DNA of 11,455 nt from positions 1 to 11,455 of the forward strand of contig JAISIB010000005.1 in NCBI GenBank assembly GCA_031262265.1. Reading direction: 5' to 3'. Positions 6,504 through 11,455 of the stretch are shown here, in pieces. The number at the start of each line of letters is the position of its first letter. Within the stretch, counting starts at the first letter, position 1. Below the pieces are notes generated by a model, which searched no databases, was not told the DNA's origin, and saw nothing but the letters and a program-made list of their open reading frames with translations. Both the position numbers and the translations under genes were made by a program. The DNA is from Prevotellaceae bacterium. Its GTDB lineage: Bacteria; Bacteroidota; Bacteroidia; Bacteroidales; Bacteroidaceae.

Positions 6504-7041
6504 AGGAGACACTCCTGACTTTTTTACTGATTATATAAAACAGCATCATCCTAAAAAGTGGGAAGATATAGGTGCGATACGCCAAAAGCTACGTGACCAT
6601 ATTATTAAGGAGCAGGGTAATTATTGTGCGTATACGGAGATTCGCCCTTCTCAGACGCATATTGATCATTTTCGGAAACGCGACCACTTTCCACAAGATA
6701 CTTTCAATTACGAGAACTTATTTGTTTCGTGTACATCCGATAAATATGGGGCAAATCATAAAGACCGACACGTTAAACCGTGGGATTATGCGAAGATTAT
6801 TAATCCGGCTCTTGATGACCCTTCCGAATATATTGAATTCATATATACGGGAGTTGTCATAGCAAAAGACGAAAGAGGACAAACTACTATAGACATGTTT
6901 AATTTAAATGAACCAACGCTTGTAGAAAGGCGTAAGAAATCTCTCTTACAGATGAAAGACATGTACAAGGAGTTTGATATAAATCAAATTATAGAGTTCA
7001 TAGGAGAGTTCCCCTCTATGTTGTGCCAACTATATCCATGA
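6487..7041 (+). CDS. ptuB: PtuB-like HNH endonuclease of a Septu-like defence system
   Basis: A 184-residue protein matching the TIGR02646/PtuB pattern. NYCAYTEI (45-52) and THIDHFRKRDHF (57-68, with H61 in the position of the catalytic HNH His) are followed by FNYENLFVSC (73-82, N77), CTSDKYGANHKD and the family-typical later segments IINPALDDPSEYIEF, TGVVIAKD and FNLNEPTLVERRK. The usual CxxC...CxxC zinc pair is reduced to C47-x2-T50 and C82-x2-D85, so the structural zinc is probably absent or bound differently. It would be the nuclease arm of the pair with PtuA; the start at 6487 lies inside ptuA. The last nine codons lie in the 3' end of the convergent coaE gene, so the C-terminus may have been shortened or rebuilt at insertion. 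Family assignment is good; in vivo defence activity is inferred. Confidence 0.83.
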   Translation: MKKINKGDTPDFFTDYIKQHHPKKWEDIGAIRQKLRDHIIKEQGNYCAYTEIRPSQTHIDHFRKRDHFPQDTFNYENLFVSCTSDKYGANHKDRHVKPWDYAKIINPALDDPSEYIEFIYTGVVIAKDERGQTTIDMFNLNEPTLVERRKKSLLQMKDMYKEFDINQIIEFIGEFPSMLCQLYP

Positions 7042-7609
7042 GTCTCTCTACCTGCGGAATGACTGCCTCCCTCTCGTCATTGACTATCACGAAATCACAC
7101 AACGTTTTCTTTTCTTCGTCGCTCATTTGGCTGCGTATCCGCCGAATGACGGTATCCTCATCCGCACCGTCGCGTGCCATCGTACGAGCTACGCGCAACC
7201 GCTCAGGCGCATAGACCATCACGCGCATATCCACCTCGTCGGCAAAGCCGGCCTCGAAGAGAATCGCCGTCTCGATAGCCACTATCCGATGCGCTTCTCC
7301 CTGTAACTCTGCCCACCGGCGGAAGTCTTCCCGTACGGCCGGATGAATCAACGCGTTGATCTGTCGGGTGTGTGCTTCGTTTTCAAACAAATAAGCGGCC
7401 AACAGCGATTTGTTCAGTCGGTTCTCCGCAAAGACCTCTTCTCCCAACAAAGCGACCAATCCGCTACGAATATCCGCATGGGTACTTGTCAGGCGTTTGG
7501 CCTCTCTGTCCGAATTGTAAACGGGTATACCCCTCATTTCGAGCAGCCGGCCTACGACAGACTTGCCGCTGCCTATGCCACCGGTGATTCCGATCTTAAT
7601 GGGAAGCAT
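7016..7609 (-). CDS. coaE: Dephospho-CoA kinase
   Basis: A 197-residue enzyme that phosphorylates the 3'-hydroxyl of dephospho-CoA with ATP, the last step of coenzyme A synthesis in the cytoplasm. The P-loop ITGGIGSGKS (8-17) opens the protein, followed by YNSD (D34, catalytic region), the INALIHPAVR segment (84-93), IETAILFEAGF (112-122, substrate-binding lid region), the lid arginine segment RVARTMARDG and the adenine-contact end DFVIVNDE (172-179). Length is normal for the family. It overlaps the upstream ybbR gene by 14 bases and ends the nusB-yajC-ybbR-coaE operon. Its 3' end overlaps the convergent ptuB gene by 26 bases, so the two transcripts would be antisense to each other there. Confidence 0.96.
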   Translation of the reverse strand: MLPIKIGITGGIGSGKSVVGRLLEMRGIPVYNSDREAKRLTSTHADIRSGLVALLGEEVFAENRLNKSLLAAYLFENEAHTRQINALIHPAVREDFRRWAELQGEAHRIVAIETAILFEAGFADEVDMRVMVYAPERLRVARTMARDGADEDTVIRRIRSQMSDEEKKTLCDFVIVNDEREAVIPQVERLMDIVGTT

Positions 7610-8612
7610 TGGGGGAGATGTTTTCTATCAGGAAATCAACCTGTTCGGGGATGATGTGTACGTTGCGTACGTCGTCCGGTTGACGAGTCAGCTTCAATGT
7701 CAGTCTATCCGACTGCAAGCTTTCAAGATCCGCGTAATGTATTTCGATAGCAAAGTTCTCCGCAGTGATTTGTTTGAACAGACTCATACCCACCTGAAAG
7801 GATACCTGTACTTGCGACGGGAACGTCCGCAGCATCTTGTCGGCAGGGAAACGAACCCCACGAACGGGTATCTCCACCGTTTTCTCCGTGTATATGTCTA
7901 CGGCCAGCGTCAGGTCTACGCGGTCGGGTATGATCTTGGCTCCTTCGATGGGTCGAAGCCCGACGTTTCGTCTCAACGTGTCGGCGAAGTTGGTCAGACT
8001 GAGCGACTCTGTCCTGACCTCATGAATCGTTCTCAACAGGAGGGGTGGGGCATAGACCAGTACCGAATCAGGCGATGAGTACACGTCCGATATATAATAT
8101 TGCGACTCGGTGGTATGAGGCTCCGTCACGTTCACGGGTACTCGTTTCGGCCGCCCCGTGGTGTAGATGAACTCCAACGTATCGGGGTTGACCTCAATCA
8201 GTTCGGACGACGGAGCCAGCTGCGCCATGATGTCGCGTCGGAAGTCGCTGGCATACATGCGCACCCGATTGTTGTTACGCGCGTAGTCGTTGAACTTCAA
8301 TTCGATGGGATTGAATTGTCGTCGAATGATATAGTTGAGCAGCGTGCTTCCCTTGTCCCTGACCTTGATAGTTACTTCGTCGGCCGACTCGGAGGTGATG
8401 ATTACGTTGTCGGGCACCTCTTGCAGCCGGATGGGCAATCGGATGTCCGTCTCGTACGTGTCGTTCAGCGTCTGCAACAGCCAGAAGAAGGCGGCTATGA
8501 AGAAAAAAAACAAAAAAACAAGCGACTCCCTGCTACGCGTACTTAGCAGGAAGCCCTTGATGCGGATGTATAACCGACGTGAGGCTACCCGAATGTTCCT
8601 GATGTCGAACAT
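7596..8612 (-). CDS. ybbR: YbbR-domain membrane-anchored protein
   Basis: A 338-residue protein with a short cytoplasmic N-terminus rich in Arg, one transmembrane helix (about residues 30-48, LVFLFFFFIAAFFWLLQTL) and an extracytoplasmic beta-rich region with YbbR-like units. In Firmicutes YbbR/CdaR regulates the diadenylate cyclase CdaA, but no cdaA is in this window and the role in Bacteroidetes is not established. The segment coding the membrane helix contains runs of seven and eight T separated by one G (plus-strand 8503-8518), a possible slippage point. It is third in the nusB-yajC-ybbR-coaE operon, 28 bases after yajC and overlapping coaE by 14. Confidence 0.88.
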   Translation of the reverse strand: MFDIRNIRVASRRLYIRIKGFLLSTRSRESLVFLFFFFIAAFFWLLQTLNDTYETDIRLPIRLQEVPDNVIITSESADEVTIKVRDKGSTLLNYIIRRQFNPIELKFNDYARNNNRVRMYASDFRRDIMAQLAPSSELIEVNPDTLEFIYTTGRPKRVPVNVTEPHTTESQYYISDVYSSPDSVLVYAPPLLLRTIHEVRTESLSLTNFADTLRRNVGLRPIEGAKIIPDRVDLTLAVDIYTEKTVEIPVRGVRFPADKMLRTFPSQVQVSFQVGMSLFKQITAENFAIEIHYADLESLQSDRLTLKLTRQPDDVRNVHIIPEQVDFLIENISPNASH

Positions 8613-8640
8613 GTTGTCGGTTACCGGAGCGTTATACGTC

Positions 8641-8964
8641 TTACTTGGCTGCGGCGGTCGTGTCGGCTGCCGAGGCGAAGATAGAACCTTTGTCGATACG
8701 GATCTTCACGTTGTCGGATATTTCCAACACGACGATGCTATCCTCTATCGCTTTGATCTTACCGTGAATGCCTCCGGCCGTGACCACTTGCTGTCCTACT
8801 TGCAGTGACTTACGGAAGTTGGCAATCTCTTTTTGTTTTTTGTTTTGCGGACGTATCATGAAGAAATACATGATGGCAAACATAGCAATCAGCATAATCC
8901 ATAGCATCTCGCCGCCGCCCCCCGTGGGAGCAGCTCCTTGTAGAAAAACGGTCAATAGATACAT
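8641..8964 (-). CDS. yajC: Preprotein translocase accessory subunit YajC
   Basis: A 107-residue single-pass membrane protein of the SecDF-YajC complex, which assists SecYEG in protein export. A periplasmic Gly-rich N-terminus (APTGGGGE) is followed by one membrane helix (about 20-38, MLWIMLIAMFAIMYFFMI), the hallmark RPQNKKQKE just after it, and a cytoplasmic domain with LQVGQQVVTAGGIHGKI and SIVVLEISDNVKIRIDK. Length and motif order are normal. It lies 47 bases downstream of nusB and 28 bases upstream of ybbR, all on the same strand, with no clear promoter of its own. secDF is not in the window. Confidence 0.95.
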   Translation of the reverse strand: MYLLTVFLQGAAPTGGGGEMLWIMLIAMFAIMYFFMIRPQNKKQKEIANFRKSLQVGQQVVTAGGIHGKIKAIEDSIVVLEISDNVKIRIDKGSIFASAADTTAAAK

Positions 8965-9011
8965 ACTATTCGATTCGTTTAGGGGTTAATTATTCGGTTT
9001 GTTTCGTTGTC

Positions 9012-9941
9012 TTACTTCTGTTTCAGCAGCTTTCCGCCGTCTATCAATTGCGTGATGATGGCATCGAGCATACCGTTGATGAATGCGCCGCTCTTGACCG
9101 TACTGTACAGTTTGGCTATCTCTACGTACTCGTTGAGCGTCACACTTATCGGGATGTTCGGAAACGACGTCACTTCGGCCAACGCACATTGCATGATCAC
9201 GATGTCCATGAAGGCGATGCGCTCCAAATCCCAATTCTTCGTATTTTCGGCCATCAGATGACGATATTCGTCTCCGTTGAGTATCGTCCGCCGGAACAAG
9301 CGTCGGGCATACTCTTTGTCTTCGTCGTCCTTGAACTCGGAGAGCAACGGTTGGTTGGCTCCGTTCTTCGGATCGAAGCGTTTGATGGTCTTCAACACGA
9401 ACGTGTCCACTATTACTTTGACGTCGTTCCAATACAGGCTCTCGTCGTCGAGCAATTGGTCGAGCGACTCGTTATTTTCCACGAGCGTCTTATACAGCTT
9501 GCGCCACAATTCGCGGTCGGCCGCATACGTGCGCTCCGGTTCTGCCATGTAATCCCGATATACGTCGGATGCGACGATCTGCTCGTACAGCTCCTTGACA
9601 TATTCCGGGTGGTTGTCCCACGTTTTCTTTTGCGTGTCGGTGAATTCGCGTAACATCTTGTTGGTTTCCAACTGTGCGATGAATGCGTTCTCCACGAACT
9701 TGGTGTTTGGCGTCAGTTCTTCCCGCGTGGGCGCAATCTTTTGTCGACCTGCCACCAGCCGTTTCTGAGCATATTCCGTCACGGCCACCATGAGCAGCAA
9801 CAGATATTGGTAGAGGTCGTAAGCTTTGGATAGGCTAAAAAACAGTTCTTTCTCCGCCGAGTCTAAGTTTTTACTTCCGTTCTGATAGTAAGCATACACA
9901 ATCTGTATGATCTTCAAACGAATGAGTACTCTGTTAATCAT
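9012..9941 (-). CDS. nusB: Transcription antitermination factor NusB, long Bacteroidetes form
   Basis: A 309-residue protein in which the conserved NusB domain occupies the C-terminal half. Typical sequence includes NWDLERIAFMDIVIMQCALA, ISVTLNEYVEIAKLYSTVKS and GAFINGMLDAII. NusB with NusE (S10) binds boxA RNA and prevents premature termination, notably of rRNA operons. The N-terminal half, beginning MINRVLIRLKIIQIVYAYYQ, is an extra helical domain usual in Bacteroidetes and absent from the roughly 140-residue E. coli protein. The frame is open up to 10013, but the ATG at 9941 is chosen because the promoter lies at 9971-9999 and the protein from there matches the family start. It is the first gene of the operon that continues into yajC, ybbR and coaE. 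Confidence 0.93.
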   Translation of the reverse strand: MINRVLIRLKIIQIVYAYYQNGSKNLDSAEKELFFSLSKAYDLYQYLLLLMVAVTEYAQKRLVAGRQKIAPTREELTPNTKFVENAFIAQLETNKMLREFTDTQKKTWDNHPEYVKELYEQIVASDVYRDYMAEPERTYAADRELWRKLYKTLVENNESLDQLLDDESLYWNDVKVIVDTFVLKTIKRFDPKNGANQPLLSEFKDDEDKEYARRLFRRTILNGDEYRHLMAENTKNWDLERIAFMDIVIMQCALAEVTSFPNIPISVTLNEYVEIAKLYSTVKSGAFINGMLDAIITQLIDGGKLLKQK

Positions 9942-9970
9942 AAAGTCAAGTTGTTTATAAAAGCATGGTG

Positions 9971-9999
9971 CAAAAGTAGGTATTTTTGTGTTTGTCCAA
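9971..9999 (-). promoter_or_regulatory. Promoter of the nusB-yajC-ybbR-coaE operon
   Basis: On the minus strand TACTTTTG (9978-9971) fits TAnnTTTG exactly, and TTG (9999-9997) lies 18 bases upstream as a weak -33 element. The predicted leader before the ATG at 9941 is around 20 bases. It lies in the 171-base divergent region shared with the DUF3276 gene. Confidence 0.65.
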
Positions 10000-10050
10000 C
10001 TTGTAAATGACATTTTTTAATAAAGAAAAGACATTCTCTTGCTATTTTCC

Positions 10051-10081
10051 TTTGTCTGTATGGAAAAAATAACCAATTTTG
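10051..10081 (+). promoter_or_regulatory. Probable promoter of the DUF3276 gene and the genes behind it
   Basis: TTTG (10051-10054), 19 bases, then CAATTTTG (10074-10081) matches the consensus except for the first base of the -7 box. The expected leader to the ATG at 10113 is about 25 bases. It is the only well-spaced candidate found upstream of the tightly packed genes from 10113 onward. Confidence 0.5.
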
Positions 10082-10112
10082 AAGCGATTAAACTTTTAGG
10101 AACAAACATTTT

Positions 10113-10457
10113 ATGGAATCGAACGAAAAAGACATCGTGTTTTCCCGATCGGTCAAAGCGGGAAAACGTATTTACTATATCGACGTGAAGAAGAATCGCA
10201 AAGGTGAATTCTATATCACCGTCACCGAAAGCAAGAAAATTATCTACGGGGAAGGAGAAACCGTAACTACTAGTTTCGAGAAGCACAAGATATTCCTCTA
10301 TCGGGAAGATCTCGACAAGTTTATGGATAGCCTCTCGGAAAGTATCGCCTACGTCCGCGAACACCAACCGATAGAAGAGCGTCCGTTGCCGGAACTTGCC
10401 GAACCGGACACGGACAATCCGCCCATAGATTTCGATGTAGACTTCGATAGCGATTGA
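10113..10457 (+). CDS. DUF3276 (PUR-domain) nucleic-acid-binding protein
   Basis: A 114-residue protein of the PUR-alpha-like DUF3276 family, common in Bacteroidetes and related to the Borrelia regulator BpuR. The PUR repeat fills about residues 6-80: VFSRSVKAGKRIYYIDVKKN, RKGEFYITVTESKKI and KHKIFLYREDLDKFMDSLSE. PUR proteins bind single-stranded DNA or RNA. The tail (about 85-114) is acidic and Pro-rich, ending DFDVDFDSD, and probably disordered. It is transcribed divergently from nusB and followed after 6 bases by the MORN-repeat gene. The difference in base composition suggests the following genes joined it later. Confidence 0.88.
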   Translation: MESNEKDIVFSRSVKAGKRIYYIDVKKNRKGEFYITVTESKKIIYGEGETVTTSFEKHKIFLYREDLDKFMDSLSESIAYVREHQPIEERPLPELAEPDTDNPPIDFDVDFDSD

Positions 10458-10463
10458 CGCCGT

Positions 10464-10979
10464 ATGAAAAAGCTCATCATGGCAATATGCCTATCAGTCC
10501 TGCCTTGTTCTGCTCTGTCCGCACAAATAGGATATGAGGAAAAAATGAATCAGCTAAATGACCAAGGACAAAAAGAGGGTTATTGGGTAGAATATTCAGG
10601 TGATTGGAGATTTGAACACTATTACAAAAATGGAGTAATAGATGGTATATCTAAATATTATACTCCAGCAGGAAAACTTGTAGGTATAGGCGAATACGAC
10701 AATGGGATAGAAACCGGAACATGGTACCATTTCGGAGACTACGGGCACTTATCGTTTATCCAAAAGGACTTTTCTAAAAACACATATTCCTTACATCATG
10801 TCTCTCGTTTGTTACCCTATAAATGCTATACTATCACATATCATCCAAATGGGAACAAAAAATCAGAAGGTATCCTGCTTTGGGATGAATCTTCAGAGGC
10901 AGAATTAACGTTTGAATATGGACTTTGGAAGTATTATGATGAGGCGGGATTACTTATTGAAATAAGAGAATTCAAATGA
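10464..10979 (+). CDS. Secreted MORN-repeat protein
   Basis: A 171-residue protein with a Sec signal peptide (MKKLIMAICLSVLPCSALSA, cleavage likely before QIG). MORN_2-like repeats follow: NDQGQKEGYWVEY (32-44), YYKNGVIDGISKYYTPAGKL (53-72), EYDNGIETGTWYHFGDYGHL (77-96), a diverged copy at 126-139 (YHPNGNKKSEGILL) and a last one at 152-170. Such repeats fold into an extended beta-sheet and are common in exported Bacteroidetes proteins sometimes called YwqK-family antitoxins; no toxin partner is recognised. It starts 6 bases after the DUF3276 gene and shares its ATGA stop with a small ORF start. Its AT-rich composition differs from the DUF3276 gene. Precise role unknown. Confidence 0.8.
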   Translation: MKKLIMAICLSVLPCSALSAQIGYEEKMNQLNDQGQKEGYWVEYSGDWRFEHYYKNGVIDGISKYYTPAGKLVGIGEYDNGIETGTWYHFGDYGHLSFIQKDFSKNTYSLHHVSRLLPYKCYTITYHPNGNKKSEGILLWDESSEAELTFEYGLWKYYDEAGLLIEIREFK

Positions 10980-11116
10980 TTCATAAATATAATAATAGGT
11001 CAACGAATGATTATCACGCAACTCTACTCTGGGGGAAAGCATATTTGCTATTTGATAGTGGAGGTAGCGAACAAATACGTGTTTTGGGATTGCCGCCATT
11101 TCTAATGAGTGAGTAG
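10976..11116 (+). CDS. Small ORF of 46 residues, unknown
   Basis: ATG overlaps the stop of the MORN gene (ATGA at 10976-10979), and the frame runs 46 codons to TAG at 11114-11116, just 3 bases before the next gene. It begins MIHKYNNRSTNDYHATLLWG and ends RVLGLPPFLMSE. There is no signal peptide, membrane segment or recognised motif. The exact fit between two genes and the overlapping start support translation by coupling, but it could also be a remnant of a larger gene. It fills the whole gap between its neighbours. Confidence 0.42.
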   Translation: MIHKYNNRSTNDYHATLLWGKAYLLFDSGGSEQIRVLGLPPFLMSE

Positions 11117-11119
11117 TTT

Positions 11120-11455
11120 ATGAGAAAGATATTTTTAATGTTATTATTATTCCTCATTGGCAGTTTATCTTATGCACAGGAAGTTACGTTTATCAAAGAG
11201 AAAGAATACTCAGGCTATATTTTCCCTCGGGGGATTTCTATTTGGGGATTTCCTGCAGAGGGAAATAGATATACCCCCAGTATAGAGGATGTGTTTGCCG
11301 CCGAAAGAATCTTGAAAGACAGTATTAGCTCTATTTATGTAAAGTCGCATCAGGAACAGTATGTGTCTTATCCAATCAACAAAAGATCTCTAAAAAAGTA
11401 TATTCGCCAATATGTAGGATATCTAAATAGGCACAATGAACCTATTCTTTGGATA
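11120..11455 (+). CDS. Secreted protein of unknown function, cut by the right edge
   Basis: ATG at 11120 opens a frame of 112 codons still open at the window end. The N-terminus MRKIFLMLLLFLIGSLSYA is a clear Sec signal peptide with predicted cleavage before QEV. The mature part begins VTFIKEKEYSGYIFPRGISI and continues with YTPSIEDVFAAERILKDSIS and a basic helix with Tyr (KRSLKKYIRQYVGYLNRHN). It resembles no family I can name. AT-rich like the MORN gene and small ORF before it, with 3 bases between it and the small ORF, so all are probably one transcript. Confidence 0.72.
   Translation, partial: MRKIFLMLLLFLIGSLSYAQEVTFIKEKEYSGYIFPRGISIWGFPAEGNRYTPSIEDVFAAERILKDSISSIYVKSHQEQYVSYPINKRSLKKYIRQYVGYLNRHNEPILWI

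Noticed and set aside
5463..7041. Retron with PtuAB effectors
   Set aside because: No reverse transcriptase gene and no ncRNA-like msr/msd region is present around the pair; stand-alone Septu fits better.
8100..8546. Long open frame of 148 codons on the plus strand opposite ybbR
   Set aside because: It is antisense to a well-supported gene, lacks family motifs and is explained by the G+C-rich codon pattern of ybbR. The same applies to long frames opposite coaE, nusB and the TolB-like gene.
9012..10013. NusB starting at 10013
   Set aside because: The first 24 codons lie across the predicted promoter at 9971-9999 and do not look like NusB; the protein from ATG 9941 begins as the family does.

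Overview
The window is a piece of a Bacteroidales chromosome (Bacteroides, Parabacteroides or Tannerella-like; species not determinable). Three things support this: the nusB-yajC-ybbR-coaE operon order with a long Bacteroidetes-type NusB, the phylum-typical DUF3127 and DUF3276 proteins, and several promoters of the Bacteroidetes sigma-factor type (TTTG, about 18-20 bases, TAnnTTTG). Housekeeping genes are clearly richer in G+C than the accessory genes set between them.

Left part (1-3333). A 5'-truncated Fic-domain protein has lost its usual catalytic His and its inhibitory Glu. It is followed after 5 bases by an AT-rich PD-(D/E)XK nuclease-like gene. Convergent to these is a three-gene HipBST-type toxin-antitoxin operon read leftward: hipB, hipS, hipT. 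Here the HipA kinase is split into a separate N-terminal protein (HipS) and a kinase (HipT) that carries the SIS gly-rich loop. Inverted repeats that could be HipB operators flank its promoter.

Middle (3447-7041). A secreted TolB-type beta-propeller protein and a DUF3127 OB-fold-like protein ending in an SSB-like acidic tip (DDLPF) each have a good TTTG-N20-TACCTTTG promoter. Directly behind the DUF3127 gene, with no space for a promoter, sits a compact AT-rich Septu-like anti-phage pair. It consists of a PtuA-like ABC ATPase and a PtuB-like HNH nuclease that overlap by 17 bases. The 3' end of ptuB runs 26 bases into the convergent coaE gene.

Right part (7016-11455). The leftward operon nusB > yajC > ybbR > coaE covers antitermination, the Sec accessory subunit, a YbbR-domain membrane protein and the last step of CoA synthesis. 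Diverging from it is the gene for a DUF3276 PUR-type nucleic-acid-binding protein. This is followed by a tightly spaced AT-rich tail: a secreted MORN-repeat protein, a 46-residue small ORF starting on the MORN stop codon, and a secreted protein cut by the right edge.

Overall, stable core genes alternate with three candidate conflict modules (Fic plus nuclease, HipBST, Septu). All are recognisable families. The unusual points are the degenerate Fic, the Trp-less HipS, the zinc-ligand-poor PtuB, and the placement of Septu behind an SSB-like gene. No RNA genes, CRISPR arrays or insertion sequences were seen, and no stretch over 300 bases lacks a gene.
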